This document shows positions 25,429 to 34,292 of a stretch of DNA of 64,000 nucleotides, piece by piece; the first letter of the stretch is position 1; each line of letters starts with the position of its first letter. A program made the position numbers and the translations under genes. The notes beneath the pieces are model-generated. The model did not search any database. It was not told the DNA's origin and saw nothing but the letters and a program-made list of their open reading frames with translations. Source of the stretch: Elusimicrobiaceae bacterium (GTDB lineage Bacteria > Elusimicrobiota > Elusimicrobia > Elusimicrobiales > Elusimicrobiaceae); assembly GCA_016282685.1 (NCBI GenBank), contig JAEELM010000025.1, forward strand, positions 1 to 64,000. The letters are read 5' to 3'.

Positions 25429-26326
25429 AACAAAAACCATTATATTTGATGGATATACGCGTCGGTTAGACATTTTTGTAGCTGATGAATTGCCAGATTT
25501 TTCCCGGTCTATTGTGCAAAAGATGATTAAAGAAGGCCGTGTGACCGTCAATGGAAAAACCGTAAAGCCTTCTTGGCCGTTAACTCGGGGAGAAACGGTC
25601 GTTATTACGTTGCCTCAGGCACATGCACAACGTAACTTAAAAGATTTAATTATTCATGATGCAAAAGATTTTTTTGTACTCATTAAGCCTGCCGGAATGC
25701 TTGTCCATCCGCAAAGTCCTATCTGGGAAGAAAAACCCGAAACAGTTTTTTCCACAGAAGAAACTTTAGTCTCCATAATTTTGGCTAATCCGCCCAAAGG
25801 ATTTGACCTTTCCATTCCACGCGCAGGACTTGTACACCGCTTAGATCGCGAAACAAGTGGCGTAATGGTGGTAGCTAAAACGCCGGAATTTCAAGCAGAA
25901 ATGGTATCTCTGTTTGCCAATCGGGAAGTGCACAAGACGTACCACTCCATTGCTTGTGGAGAAGTGCCTGACGATAAGGGAACGATTGATGTACCTATTG
26001 GGCGCGTAGCTGGCGGAAAAATAAAAGCCTCCGAAGTGGGACGTGAAGCTATTACCGATTATAAAGTGTTAGAGCGTAAAAACGGATTTACCTATATCGA
26101 ACTCTACCCACGCACAGGGCGCACCAACCAACTGCGTGTTCACTTAAATTGGCTAGGTTATCCTGTGCTGGGGGATTGGCTTTATAAAGGAGCCACCGCC
26201 GAACGGCTGATGCTCCATGCACGAAAAATCGAATTCAAACATCCTCTTAACGGCAGGAAACTATCTTTTGAAGCACCCGTTCCGCAAGATTTTTTGGATG
26301 CTTGGAAACGTGTAACCAAAAAATAA
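25421..26326 (+). CDS. rluD: RluA/RluD-family 23S rRNA pseudouridine synthase
   Basis: 301 residues: N-terminal S4 RNA-binding domain (about 10-75, GRVTVNGK) then the catalytic domain with HRLDRETSG (Asp catalytic, about 141-149), GREAITDYKV, GRTNQLRVHL and a C-terminal LHARKIEF. Order and length are those of RluD; the exact target uridine is not decided by sequence here. Last gene of the run that starts at 20967, closed by the hairpin at 26358-26377. Confidence 0.92.
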   Translation: MPETKTIIFDGYTRRLDIFVADELPDFSRSIVQKMIKEGRVTVNGKTVKPSWPLTRGETVVITLPQAHAQRNLKDLIIHDAKDFFVLIKPAGMLVHPQSPIWEEKPETVFSTEETLVSIILANPPKGFDLSIPRAGLVHRLDRETSGVMVVAKTPEFQAEMVSLFANREVHKTYHSIACGEVPDDKGTIDVPIGRVAGGKIKASEVGREAITDYKVLERKNGFTYIELYPRTGRTNQLRVHLNWLGYPVLGDWLYKGATAERLMLHARKIEFKHPLNGRKLSFEAPVPQDFLDAWKRVTKK

Positions 26327-26357
26327 AACAAATACCGGAAAAGTTTTATTGTAAAAG

Positions 26358-26377
26358 GCCCTGCCAAAAGGCAGGGC
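26358..26377 (+). terminator. Hairpin terminator after rluD
   Basis: Perfect 8-bp GC-rich stem (26358-26365 with 26370-26377, loop AAAA) followed by TGTTTCAT. The T tract is short, so efficiency is uncertain. The gene on the other strand ends at 26413. Confidence 0.65.
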
Positions 26378-26412
26378 TGTTTCATATAGAAAACTCGAAA
26401 TAATAACAAAAA

Positions 26413-27522
26413 TTATAAATCTTTTTGATAAATCCGGTACCGTTTATAGGGATGGCAACCACATTCTTCAATACCACGTATCATACCGGCATTATCTTCC
26501 AACACCCAGGACAATTCTGCCTCATCCCATACGGCTACCCCATGGTCCACAATATGTTTAATGAGTATTAAATCAATTCCACGTTGACGAAACTCCGGCA
26601 GCACTCCCAACATAATAAGCCGTGCATCTTTAATTTTACGCCAGGCCAAAAGAGCTTTTAATACACGTATTGGATTTTTTAAGCTACCGTGTAAAATTTT
26701 CAGCACATGATTCATATTGGGAATACAAATATAAAAACCCGCTGGTTTCCCCTCCACTTCCAGCACACACGTTCCTTCCGTACGCAAAATGGGTTTCAAC
26801 TCACCTACTATCTCCGCCATTTCCTCTTTATTTAATGGCACAAACCCCCAATTATTTGCCCAAGCTTCATTATAAACTTGACGAATTATTTCTGCTTCCC
26901 GATCAATATTTTTTAGATTCAAACGGCGCAGTGTTACCTGCTGATGGCGTTCGCAACGGGCACATACCTTTAAGAAACGTTCGGAAAATTTATCGTTGCG
27001 ATGGCGATAGAAGGCAAGCAAGTCTTTTGCTTTTTGGAAACCGGCCTTCTCAATTAAGTCAGCATAATAGGAATAATTGTACGGCATCATAATAGCAGGC
27101 ATACTGTCAAATCCGTCTACCAGTAATCCATATACGTGATTACTAGACGGATTTGCCGGTCCCCGTACAGCAGTCATACCTTGGGCACGAAGCCATTTTT
27201 CTCCAGCGGCAAATAATGCCGAAGAAACTGCCGTATCATTTATACAATCAAAAAAACCAAAAAAACCCATTTTTTCCTGGTAATAGGTATTATGAGCCCC
27301 GTTGACAAGAGCCATTAAACGTCCCACAGGTTTTTCATCTTGGTAAGCCATGAAAAGTGCCCGAGCGCCTTTTTCCCAAAAGGGATGATTAGCAGAAATA
27401 AGTTTGCGAGTATCTGTTTTCAATTCCCCTACCCAATAGGGGTCTTTCCGATATAATTCAAAAGGGAAATGAATGAAAACATCCAGTTCATTTTCAGAGA
27501 GTTGCTTGATGGAAACAGTCAT
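26413..27522 (-). CDS. GNAT-like N-acyltransferase (YghO-like)
   Basis: 369 residues. The N-terminal pattern FIHFPFELYRKDPYWVGEL and the later KPVGRLMALVN are typical of a widespread long GNAT-like family; a second GNAT-like half includes VLEVEGKPAGF and LIMLGVLPEFRQRGID, the pyrophosphate-binding stretch. GGGAG lies five bases before the ATG. It is the last gene of the accB-accC-hldE-SPT operon, 14 bases after the SPT-like gene. That position beside a serine-palmitoyltransferase-like enzyme makes N-acylation of a long-chain base (ceramide formation) a reasonable hypothesis, since the Caulobacter bacterial ceramide synthase is, as I recall, also of acyl-CoA N-acyltransferase type. Not proven. 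Confidence 0.7.
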   Translation of the reverse strand: MTVSIKQLSENELDVFIHFPFELYRKDPYWVGELKTDTRKLISANHPFWEKGARALFMAYQDEKPVGRLMALVNGAHNTYYQEKMGFFGFFDCINDTAVSSALFAAGEKWLRAQGMTAVRGPANPSSNHVYGLLVDGFDSMPAIMMPYNYSYYADLIEKAGFQKAKDLLAFYRHRNDKFSERFLKVCARCERHQQVTLRRLNLKNIDREAEIIRQVYNEAWANNWGFVPLNKEEMAEIVGELKPILRTEGTCVLEVEGKPAGFYICIPNMNHVLKILHGSLKNPIRVLKALLAWRKIKDARLIMLGVLPEFRQRGIDLILIKHIVDHGVAVWDEAELSWVLEDNAGMIRGIEECGCHPYKRYRIYQKDL

Positions 27523-27536
27523 AGACTCTCCCTGAA

Positions 27537-28727
27537 TTATTTAATCACACCAATTGCCTTACCCGCTTTTTCAAATGCAGCAATAATTTTCTTAACGTGC
27601 GCATCTGTATGGGTAGCCATAAGCGTCAAGCGAATCAATGCCCGGCCTGGAGGCACCGCAGGAGAGATGACCGGATTAGCAAAAATACCCATTTCATGCA
27701 GGGCGCGCCACATCTTAAAACAATTTTCATTGCTACCTACGTGAACAGGCAAAATAGGCGTGGTGCTTGTACCCAAATCGTAACCCAATTTTTCCAATCC
27801 TTTTTTCAAATCGGCCGTCAATCGGAATAAATTATCACGACGAGAAGTGTCATTTTCTATAAGTTCAATAGCCTTTGTAATAGAAGCGATTGAAGCTGGC
27901 GGCATAGAGGCTGAAAAAATTTGACTGCGAGCATTATGACGAATATAGTGAATAATTTCTTCATCTCCTACTACAAATCCGCCCACAGTAGCAAATGTTT
28001 TAGAGCAAGTCCCTACAATTAAATCCACTTCTCCGTTTTCCATATTAAAATATTCGCATGTGCCACGGCCCGTTTTTCCAATAATTCCGGTAGCATGGGC
28101 ATCATCTACCATAATTCGTGCCCCATATTTTTTACCGATTTTCACAATATCGGGCAAGGGACAAATATCTCCCTCCATGCTAAAAACACCATCTGTAATG
28201 ATTAACTTTCCAGCATCAGCGGGGAGTTTAGCAAGGACCCGTTCCAAGTCAGCCATATCGTTGTGTTTAAAGCGAACCATTTCTCCATCAGACAGTTTTA
28301 CTCCGTCTAAAATACTGGCATGATCCAATTTATCCACAATGGCATAATCCCCTTTTTTAACCAAACAGGAAACGACCCCCACGTTCATTTGATAGCCCGT
28401 AGCGAATAATAAAGCAGCTTCTTTGCGTTTAAAAGAGGCAAGTTTCTTTTCCAAATTTTCGGCTAATTGCGTATTGCCGTTGAGTAAACGGGAACCGGCT
28501 ACTCCCGTTCCGTATTTGAGGGCAGTTTCGGCTGCTATTTTTTTCATTTCCGGGTCATCAGCAAGCCCCAAATAATTATTGGAGCCCGCCATAATATAGG
28601 TTTTTCCCTCCAATTGCACTTCCGGCCCCTGTGCTGACGAAATAGGTTGGAAATAACCATATATCCCCATACGCATTGCTATTTTAGCGTCTTTATAATT
28701 TCTGCATTTATCAAAAATATCAGCCAT
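27537..28727 (-). CDS. Alpha-oxoamine synthase, serine palmitoyltransferase-like
   Basis: PLP enzyme of the family that condenses an amino acid with an acyl-CoA (SPT, KBL, BioF, HemA). 396 residues: GSNNYLGL, GSRLLNGNTQLAENLE, DKLDHASILDG, FSMEGDICPLP, DDAHATG, GTCSKTFATVGG with the PLP Lys, and LMATHT near the C-terminus. The stretch FKHNDMADLERVL and MGIYGYFQPI at the N-terminus resemble, from memory, the Bacteroides-type serine palmitoyltransferases more than threonine-linked KBL, and no threonine dehydrogenase is adjacent. Ribosome site GAGG. Operon partner of the GNAT gene. KBL or BioF function is the alternative. Confidence 0.85.
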   Translation of the reverse strand: MADIFDKCRNYKDAKIAMRMGIYGYFQPISSAQGPEVQLEGKTYIMAGSNNYLGLADDPEMKKIAAETALKYGTGVAGSRLLNGNTQLAENLEKKLASFKRKEAALLFATGYQMNVGVVSCLVKKGDYAIVDKLDHASILDGVKLSDGEMVRFKHNDMADLERVLAKLPADAGKLIITDGVFSMEGDICPLPDIVKIGKKYGARIMVDDAHATGIIGKTGRGTCEYFNMENGEVDLIVGTCSKTFATVGGFVVGDEEIIHYIRHNARSQIFSASMPPASIASITKAIELIENDTSRRDNLFRLTADLKKGLEKLGYDLGTSTTPILPVHVGSNENCFKMWRALHEMGIFANPVISPAVPPGRALIRLTLMATHTDAHVKKIIAAFEKAGKAIGVIK

Positions 28728-28744
28728 AATTTCCTCAAATAATT

Positions 28745-29209
28745 TTACTTATTTATTTTTTTAATAATATTGGTAGTGGAACGTCCCTTAAGCAACGCAA
28801 AACGCACCACTTTCTTTGCAAATTCTCGTCCGACAATCTCGCTGGGCTTATAGTCCCCTCCCTTTACCAACACATCAGGACAAACCATTTTAATTAGCTC
28901 GTAGGGAGTATCTTCTTCAAAAATACAAACAGCGGATACACTCTCTAATGCTGCCAAAACAAGAGCCCGATCCAACTGGCTGTTCACGGGGCGGGATGAT
29001 CCTTTTAACCGTTTGACAGAAGCATCGCTGTTAAGCCCCACCACTAGCACATCACCTTTACTACGGGAGAACTCCAACACACTCACGTGTCCGGCATGTA
29101 AAATATCAAAGCACCCGTTCGTAAAAACAATTTTTTTCCCTTGGGCCCGTTGTTCTTTCAGCCATTTTGCCAGACTACGGCGAGATTTAATTTTGCTCTT
29201 TGCTTTCAT
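28745..29209 (-). CDS. hldE: D-glycero-beta-D-manno-heptose 1-phosphate adenylyltransferase
   Basis: 154 residues corresponding to the C-terminal nucleotidyltransferase half of HldE (RfaE2). Motifs: [13 protein letters not shown] (HxGH), [11 protein letters not shown] and LVKGGDY...IVG. Makes ADP-heptose for the lipopolysaccharide core. The kinase half is absent; the PfkB protein at 57178-58086 does not look like the HldE kinase. Overlaps accC by 23 bases and precedes the SPT-like gene by 17, so an envelope-lipid setting is plausible. Confidence 0.9.
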   Translation of the reverse strand: MKAKSKIKSRRSLAKWLKEQRAQGKKIVFTNGCFDILHAGHVSVLEFSRSKGDVLVVGLNSDASVKRLKGSSRPVNSQLDRALVLAALESVSAVCIFEEDTPYELIKMVCPDVLVKGGDYKPSEIVGREFAKKVVRFALLKGRSTTNIIKKINK

Positions 29210-30569
29210 TTTTCTTCATCATCCGCTCAATGAGCCCTGTATCTATATTTCCGTTGCAAAAATCTGTGTTGGCTAAAATCTGTTGGTGGAAAGGAATTGT
29301 CGTTTTAATTCCTTCCACTAAAAATTCACCTAGTGCCCGGCGACTTCTTTGCAATAATTCCTTGCGATTAGAAGCAGTTACAATTAATTTTGCAATCAAA
29401 CTGTCATAATACGTGGGGATTGTATAACCTGTATAAACGTGGCTATCCACTCGTATTCCTAATCCACCGGACGGAATCCATTCCGTAACTGTTCCCGGGC
29501 ACGGTCTGAAATTCTGTTCACTATCTTCCGCATTGATACGGTGCTCAATAGCATGACAATAAATACGGGCGGCTGCGGCTTGTGAAAGAGATAATTTTTT
29601 GCCTTGCGCTATTTCAATTTGCATCTTTACCAAATCTACCGCACTGACTTCTTCCGTTACGGGATGTTCTACCTGCAAGCGGGTATTAACTTCCATAAAG
29701 TAAAATTCACGGTTCGGCGCCATCAAAAATTCCACGGTTCCTACCCCATGATAATCAGCTGCTTTAATTAATTTAGCTGCCGCTTCCTGCAGCTTTTTGC
29801 GCGTCTTATCATCTACAAAAGGGGAAGGAGATTCTTCTACTAACTTCTGATGTCGGCGTTGCATACTACAATCGCGTTCTGTAAATGCAACAACGTTGCC
29901 ATAGTTATCGGCCGCTACTTGTACCTCAATATGACGCGGATTTAAAACAAGTTTTTCAAAGTAAACGCGGTCATCTCCGAAGTTAGCTTTTGCCTCCCCC
30001 TGGGCAGTTTGCATCATCAAATCCAAATCTTCTTCACGCAAACAAGCACGCATCCCTTTGCCGCCACCGCCCAAAGCAGCCTTTATCATAATTGGAAAAC
30101 CGATTTTTTGAGCAATCGCACGATAATTTTTACCTACAATACCGTCGGAACCCGGTGTTACAGCCACTTCTGCCTTTTGGGCAATAGCCCGTGCGGTAGA
30201 TTTCACTCCTAACATTTCTATTGATTTAGCGGTAGGTCCAATAAAAACCATTCCGGCTTTTGTAACAGCTTTCGCAAATTCTGCATTTTCTGACAAAAAA
30301 CCATACCCGGGATGCACCGCATCCGCTTTTGTAATCCGAGCGGCGGTTACAAGAGCATCTATGTTAAGATAACTGCCTACTGACGGGGAATCTCCTATAC
30401 AAACGGCTTCGTCAGCCATACGTACATGCAAACTATTGCGATCTGCCTCCGAATAAACCGCCACAGAGCGGATATTCATCTCTCGCAATGTACGGATAAT
30501 ACGTAAAGCAATTTCTCCACGATTGGCAATCAAAACTTTTTGGAAGGGAATAATCTGTTCGTTGGCCAT
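29187..30569 (-). CDS. accC: Biotin carboxylase subunit
   Basis: ATP-dependent carboxylation of a carrier-bound biotin. 460 residues, full length: [43 protein letters not shown] (ATP-binding Gly loop), [14 protein letters not shown] and RINAED. It lies two bases after the AccB-like gene. The carboxyltransferase subunits (AccA/AccD) are not in this window, so acetyl-CoA carboxylase is the default assignment but another acyl-CoA carboxylase is possible. Confidence 0.96.
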   Translation of the reverse strand: MANEQIIPFQKVLIANRGEIALRIIRTLREMNIRSVAVYSEADRNSLHVRMADEAVCIGDSPSVGSYLNIDALVTAARITKADAVHPGYGFLSENAEFAKAVTKAGMVFIGPTAKSIEMLGVKSTARAIAQKAEVAVTPGSDGIVGKNYRAIAQKIGFPIMIKAALGGGGKGMRACLREEDLDLMMQTAQGEAKANFGDDRVYFEKLVLNPRHIEVQVAADNYGNVVAFTERDCSMQRRHQKLVEESPSPFVDDKTRKKLQEAAAKLIKAADYHGVGTVEFLMAPNREFYFMEVNTRLQVEHPVTEEVSAVDLVKMQIEIAQGKKLSLSQAAAARIYCHAIEHRINAEDSEQNFRPCPGTVTEWIPSGGLGIRVDSHVYTGYTIPTYYDSLIAKLIVTASNRKELLQRSRRALGEFLVEGIKTTIPFHQQILANTDFCNGNIDTGLIERMMKKNESKEQN

Positions 30570-30571
30570 AC

Positions 30572-30946
30572 TTATTTCTCAATAAAAAACAAAGGAAGTC
30601 CATATTCCACAGCAGCTCCGTTTTCGGCTGCGGCAAAACGCAATTTTCCTGTTGCGGGGGCGATAATTTTGTGTTCCTTACCTACCGTTTCTACTACACC
30701 CAAAGAGTCCCCTTCGTTCACTATTTGTCCTTCGGTCAATTGCATATCCTTCCCCTTTTCTGCCATGCGATAAACACCAATGGCTGGCGCAGAAACCGGA
30801 ATTAGAGAACAAGAGAATTCTGCTGGCTCAGGCAAAGCCTCTTTCGTCTTAATTTCAATAGAATCGCCGTCTTTTTCATAACAAAATTCAGTCAAATCGG
30901 TTGTTTTCATCCACTTGGTTACTTCCGAAATAAGTTTAGTATCCAT
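30572..30946 (-). CDS. Biotin carboxyl carrier-like protein with altered biotinylation site
   Basis: 124 residues. N-terminal helix (about 1-20), short Pro linker, then the biotinyl/lipoyl fold from about 50. GAGG is five bases before the ATG. The place where AccB has E-A-M-K-M reads ETVGKEHK: the residue at the biotinyl-Lys position is Gly and a Lys follows one place later. The surrounding hairpin (GDSLGVV before, IIAPATGKL after) is normal. It therefore looks like an AccB that is either not biotinylated or biotinylated at a shifted Lys. Being first in the operon with accC makes a carrier role likely. Confidence 0.85.
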   Translation of the reverse strand: MDTKLISEVTKWMKTTDLTEFCYEKDGDSIEIKTKEALPEPAEFSCSLIPVSAPAIGVYRMAEKGKDMQLTEGQIVNEGDSLGVVETVGKEHKIIAPATGKLRFAAAENGAAVEYGLPLFFIEK

Positions 30947-31037
30947 ACAATCCTCAATGCAAAAAATAGAAATACGTAATATTATTCTAGCATTTTTCTA
31001 TTTCAAATAGGGAACAAATACTAATTAATTTTATAAC

Positions 31038-31066
31038 TTGCTCCTTCCCTTTCTTTCCCTTATACT
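31038..31066 (+). promoter_or_regulatory. tspO promoter, leaderless geometry
   Basis: TTGCTC (31038-31043), a 17-base spacer, then TATACT (31061-31066), which ends six bases before the ATG at 31073. This is the clearest complete promoter of the leaderless class in the window. Confidence 0.65.
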
Positions 31067-31072
31067 ATCGAT

Positions 31073-31549
31073 ATGAGGTATATGAAATGGATAGCAGGGT
31101 TTGTTGTATGGTTGGCAGTGTGCCAACTCCCCGCGCTAGCAGGGATAGGATTTGTCTATCCTAACATGGCGTGGTATCAAACACTTCAAAAACCTCTACT
31201 CACACCGCCGGATATATTATTTGGCATGATATGGAGCGTGCTATACATACTGGTGGGCGTGGCGGCAGCAAAAGCCTTCCGATCGGGGCTTAATGAGCGG
31301 ACAAAAACCGCCATGTTATTGCTGCTGGTGCAGTTGGTACTCAATGCACTTTGGACACCAGTATTTTTTGGGCTTCATAGTTTTGCCGGGGCCGTGGTAA
31401 TATTGGTGTTTATGTTAGGGGAAGGCATTTATCTACACCGCACAATTAAGCGGCTAGATAAAAAAGCCGCCGTTTTACTATACCCCTACTGGGGATGGTT
31501 AGTGTTTGCATTATATTTGACCATTGGGTTTTGGGGGATAAACAGATAA
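31073..31549 (+). CDS. tspO: TspO/MBR family tryptophan-rich sensory protein
   Basis: 158 residues, five hydrophobic helices. Family marks: WYQTLQKPLLTPPD (about 35-48), IWSVLYILVGVAAA, LNALWTPVFFGLH and a C-terminal WGWLVFALYLTIG. TspO proteins bind porphyrins and related ligands in the (outer) membrane and are linked to oxidative or light stress; the role in this anaerobe is unknown. Start: ATG 31073 placed six bases after TATACT; an ATG three codons later is possible but too close to its GAGG. Monocistronic. Confidence 0.93.
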   Translation: MRYMKWIAGFVVWLAVCQLPALAGIGFVYPNMAWYQTLQKPLLTPPDILFGMIWSVLYILVGVAAAKAFRSGLNERTKTAMLLLLVQLVLNALWTPVFFGLHSFAGAVVILVFMLGEGIYLHRTIKRLDKKAAVLLYPYWGWLVFALYLTIGFWGINR

Positions 31550-31554
31550 AAAAA

Positions 31555-31579
31555 ACTCCGCGCGTATGGGGCGCGGAGT
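31555..31579. terminator. Bidirectional terminator between tspO and the small membrane gene
   Basis: 9-bp stem (31555-31563 with 31571-31579, seven-base loop) flanked by A-rich sequence on the left and T-rich on the right, so it can act for both converging genes. Confidence 0.88.
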
Positions 31580-31599
31580 TTTTATTACGTTCCGTATTT

Positions 31600-31857
31600 T
31601 TATTTTTGTTTAAGCCGTTGGACAAAATCCATCCCAAATCTGAGCGCCTTATACCAACCAGCATCTAAAAGACCACTTACATTTTCAATCAGATCGAACG
31701 TGTTTTTAGTTTGATCTACTTTTTCAGCCGTGGTGATTAACAGATACTCGGCCGCTTCCGCCGTACGGGTAATTTGAAAAGCTGCACGTACTATGAAAAT
31801 AACCAATATGATAAAGGCCAACACGGCCGCTAATGCACAACCTTCGTAAAAAGTCAT
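31600..31857 (-). CDS. Small single-pass membrane protein
   Basis: 85 residues: membrane helix at about 6-26 followed by an amphipathic helical region (ITRTAEAAEYLLITTAEK) like DUF948-type general-stress proteins, but too short to assign. GGGGG lies five bases before the ATG and a strong promoter is upstream. Unknown function. Confidence 0.7.
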   Translation of the reverse strand: MTFYEGCALAAVLAFIILVIFIVRAAFQITRTAEAAEYLLITTAEKVDQTKNTFDLIENVSGLLDAGWYKALRFGMDFVQRLKQK

Positions 31858-31881
31858 AAAACCCCCTTTGTGTTTTTTTAA

Positions 31882-31910
31882 ATTTAATCAGTTTCAGGGC
31901 AAACAGTCAA
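31882..31910 (-). promoter_or_regulatory. Promoter of the 85-residue membrane protein gene
   Basis: Minus strand TTGACT (31910-31905), exactly 17 bases, TTAAAT (31887-31882). Start of transcription about 20 bases before the ATG. Confidence 0.65.
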
Positions 31911-32231
31911 GTGAAAACGCTTCCTTTTGCAAGCCTAAAAAGGCCTAGATGCTTTTTTTAATTCACTTATTTTTTAGGGGAATACATCTAGGTCCATAAA
32001 TTATTTGACAAGATTTTTCTTATTAGTAATAATTATTATTAACAAGCCTGAAATAGCCTGTTTAAAAGCTGCAAAAAACAATTCTCCGACGGAGAATTAT
32101 TTTTTGGGTCTCACGACAGCCCTTTCATTTAGAAGAGATTTGCATTTTTGGTTTGTTTATGTTTTAATTTTTGTTACCCGCAGGATTTCAAAAGATTTCA
32201 TCGCGGTATTTTCTAACCAGGACTTGATATT
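31911..32231 (+). other. Gene-free 5' region and long leader of nrdD
   Basis: Holds no gene. TTGACA at 32005-32010 with AATAAT 17 bases later is a plausible nrdD promoter, giving a leader of almost 190 bases. Upstream, CCTAGATG (from about 31945) and CATCTAGG (from about 31985) form an inverted repeat that could be an operator. Within the leader AGCCTG occurs twice (from 32045 and 32055), followed by the terminator-like hairpin at 32080-32105. TTGATATT precedes the nrdD ATG; the only ribosome-site-like sequence is AGGA ten bases upstream. Confidence 0.5.
32080..32105 (+). terminator. Terminator-like hairpin inside the nrdD leader
   Basis: 8-bp perfect stem (32080-32087 with 32091-32098, loop GAC) followed by ATTTTTTGGG. 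It sits about 125 bases before the nrdD ATG and downstream of the presumed promoter, which fits an attenuator. No competing antiterminator is obvious by eye. It could instead end a short upstream transcript. Confidence 0.55.
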
Positions 32232-34292
32232 ATGGAAACTTCAGAAGTAATTACTCGTATCGTTAAGAGAGACGGTACTACGCAACCTTTTGACTCTAAA
32301 AAAATTACAAAAGCCATCACAAAAGCAGCAGAAGCTACTGGCGAATTTGATGCAGACACAGCCAAAAAACTGACTATTCGCGCTATCAATATCATTCAGC
32401 AACTTTACTCAGATACAATTCCCAACGTGGAAAATGTTCAGGATATTGTAGAAGACGTATTACTCACTTCCAATTATCATAAAACAGCCAAAGCCTATAT
32501 TTTGTATCGCGATCAACATGCTCGCATGCGTGAAATCTCTTCCAAATTTAATGTCGATTTGGTAGATCAATACCTGCAAAAACTTGACTGGCAAGTAAAC
32601 GAAAACAGCAACATGGGATATTCCTTACAGGGATTGAACAACTATATTTCTTCGGAAATCAGCAAGGTATATTGGTTGAATAAAATTTACCCTGAAAATG
32701 TTCGCCGCATGCACAGCGAAGGTGATTTCCACCTCCACGACTTGGGTTTGTTAGGTGCCTATTGCGTGGGCTGGGATTTACAAGATTTGCTTTTAAGCGG
32801 TTTTACCGGAGTGGTAGGAAAAGCAGAAAGTAAACCGGCCAAACACTTCCGCACCGCTTTGGGGCAAGTGGTTAATTTCTTCTATACATTGCAAGGAGAA
32901 AGCGCCGGTGCACAAGCCTTCTCTAACTTTGACACGTTGCTCGCTCCTTTTATCTACTATGATAAACTTTCCTATGAAGAAGTAAAACAAGCTTTGCAGG
33001 AATTTTTGTTTAACGTAAACGTTCCCACGCGCGTTGGATTCCAAACTCCGTTTACGAACTTAACGTTAGATTTAACGGTTCCTTCTTATTATAAGGACCA
33101 ACCCGTTATTATCGGTGGAAAATTGCAAGATAAAACATATGGAGAGTTCCAAGAGCAAATGGACATGCTCAACCGGGCTTTCTGTGAAGTCATGTTAGCC
33201 GGGGATGCCAAGGGACGTGTGTTTACTTTCCCCATTCCTACTTATAACATTACCCGTGATTTTGACTGGAACAACCCCAAGCTCTCCCCTCTTTGGGAAA
33301 TGACGGCCAAATATGGTATTCCGTACTTTGCCAATTTCATCAATTCTGATATGAATCCTGAAGATGCACGTTCTATGTGTTGCCGTTTGCGTATTGATAA
33401 CCGCGAATTGCGCAAACGCGGCGGCGGATTATTCGGTTCCGCACCGCTGACAGGATCTATCGGCGTAGTGACTATCAACTTGCCTCGTTTGGGATATTTA
33501 TCCAAAAATGAAGAAGAATTTTTTGCCAACTTAAAAGACCGTATGGAAGTTGCAAAAACAAGCTTGGAAATCAAACGTAAAGTAATTGAACGCTTTACCA
33601 AAGGGAATCTCTATCCGTATATGAGTTTCTATCTGCGTTCTATTCGGCAACGGTTTGGCGAGTTTTGGAAAAATCACTTTTCCACTATCGGCTTGGTAGG
33701 CTTGAATGAATGTTCCCTCAACTTAATCGGCGAAGATATCGGTACCGAAAAAGGCCGCAAATTCGCAGAGAAAGTCCTGGTCTTTATGCGTGAGACATTG
33801 GTCCAGTTCCAAGAAGAAACGGGGAACAATTATAACTTGGAAGCTACCCCGGCGGAAGGAACTTCTTACCGTTTGGCCAAATTAGATAAAGAGCGCTATC
33901 CGGAAATTATTTGCGCCAATGAATCGCTCTACAAACAAGGCCATCAACCTTTCTATACCAATTCATCCCAACTGCCGGTAAATTATACCGACGATGTATT
34001 TGAAATGTTAGATTTGCAATCCGGCATTCAATCCAAATACACCGGCGGAACAGTGCAACATATTTTTACCGGAGAACGGATCAAAGATTTAGAAGCGATG
34101 AAGAAATTCATCAAAACCGTGTGCGAAAGATATACGTTACCGTATTTCTCTATCACACCTACGTTCAGCGTCTGCCCCAAATGCGGCTACATTCCTGGGG
34201 AACATTTTGAATGTCCCAAATGCAAAGCCGAACGAATGCAGGAGCTGGAACATAAAATTAAACTTTTAGAAGAACAGTTGTACAGCAAATAA
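32232..34292 (+). CDS. nrdD: Anaerobic ribonucleoside-triphosphate reductase, catalytic part without the glycyl-radical domain
   Basis: 686 residues of class III RNR, which makes deoxynucleotides in anaerobes. N-terminal ATP-cone (about 1-95: VITRIVKRDGTTQPFDSKKI), then the ten-stranded barrel with FHLHDLG and SMCCRLRID (Cys383/384 at the thiyl-radical site), and a C-terminal zinc site CPKCGY...CPKC. Normal enzymes continue from the zinc site into the RVxGY glycyl-radical loop. Here the chain ends after a short charged helix (ERMQELEHKIKLLEEQLYSK) at TAA 34290-34292. The missing domain is a separate ORF at 34551-34757. NrdG follows. The truncation is by a clean stop, with no sign of frameshift decay. 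Confidence 0.96.
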   Translation: METSEVITRIVKRDGTTQPFDSKKITKAITKAAEATGEFDADTAKKLTIRAINIIQQLYSDTIPNVENVQDIVEDVLLTSNYHKTAKAYILYRDQHARMREISSKFNVDLVDQYLQKLDWQVNENSNMGYSLQGLNNYISSEISKVYWLNKIYPENVRRMHSEGDFHLHDLGLLGAYCVGWDLQDLLLSGFTGVVGKAESKPAKHFRTALGQVVNFFYTLQGESAGAQAFSNFDTLLAPFIYYDKLSYEEVKQALQEFLFNVNVPTRVGFQTPFTNLTLDLTVPSYYKDQPVIIGGKLQDKTYGEFQEQMDMLNRAFCEVMLAGDAKGRVFTFPIPTYNITRDFDWNNPKLSPLWEMTAKYGIPYFANFINSDMNPEDARSMCCRLRIDNRELRKRGGGLFGSAPLTGSIGVVTINLPRLGYLSKNEEEFFANLKDRMEVAKTSLEIKRKVIERFTKGNLYPYMSFYLRSIRQRFGEFWKNHFSTIGLVGLNECSLNLIGEDIGTEKGRKFAEKVLVFMRETLVQFQEETGNNYNLEATPAEGTSYRLAKLDKERYPEIICANESLYKQGHQPFYTNSSQLPVNYTDDVFEMLDLQSGIQSKYTGGTVQHIFTGERIKDLEAMKKFIKTVCERYTLPYFSITPTFSVCPKCGYIPGEHFECPKCKAERMQELEHKIKLLEEQLYSK

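Noticed and set aside
30572-30946. Lipoyl or glycine-cleavage H-like protein instead of AccB
   Set aside because: Directly upstream of accC with an AccB-like N-terminal helix; the carrier of AccC is the better explanation in spite of the altered turn.
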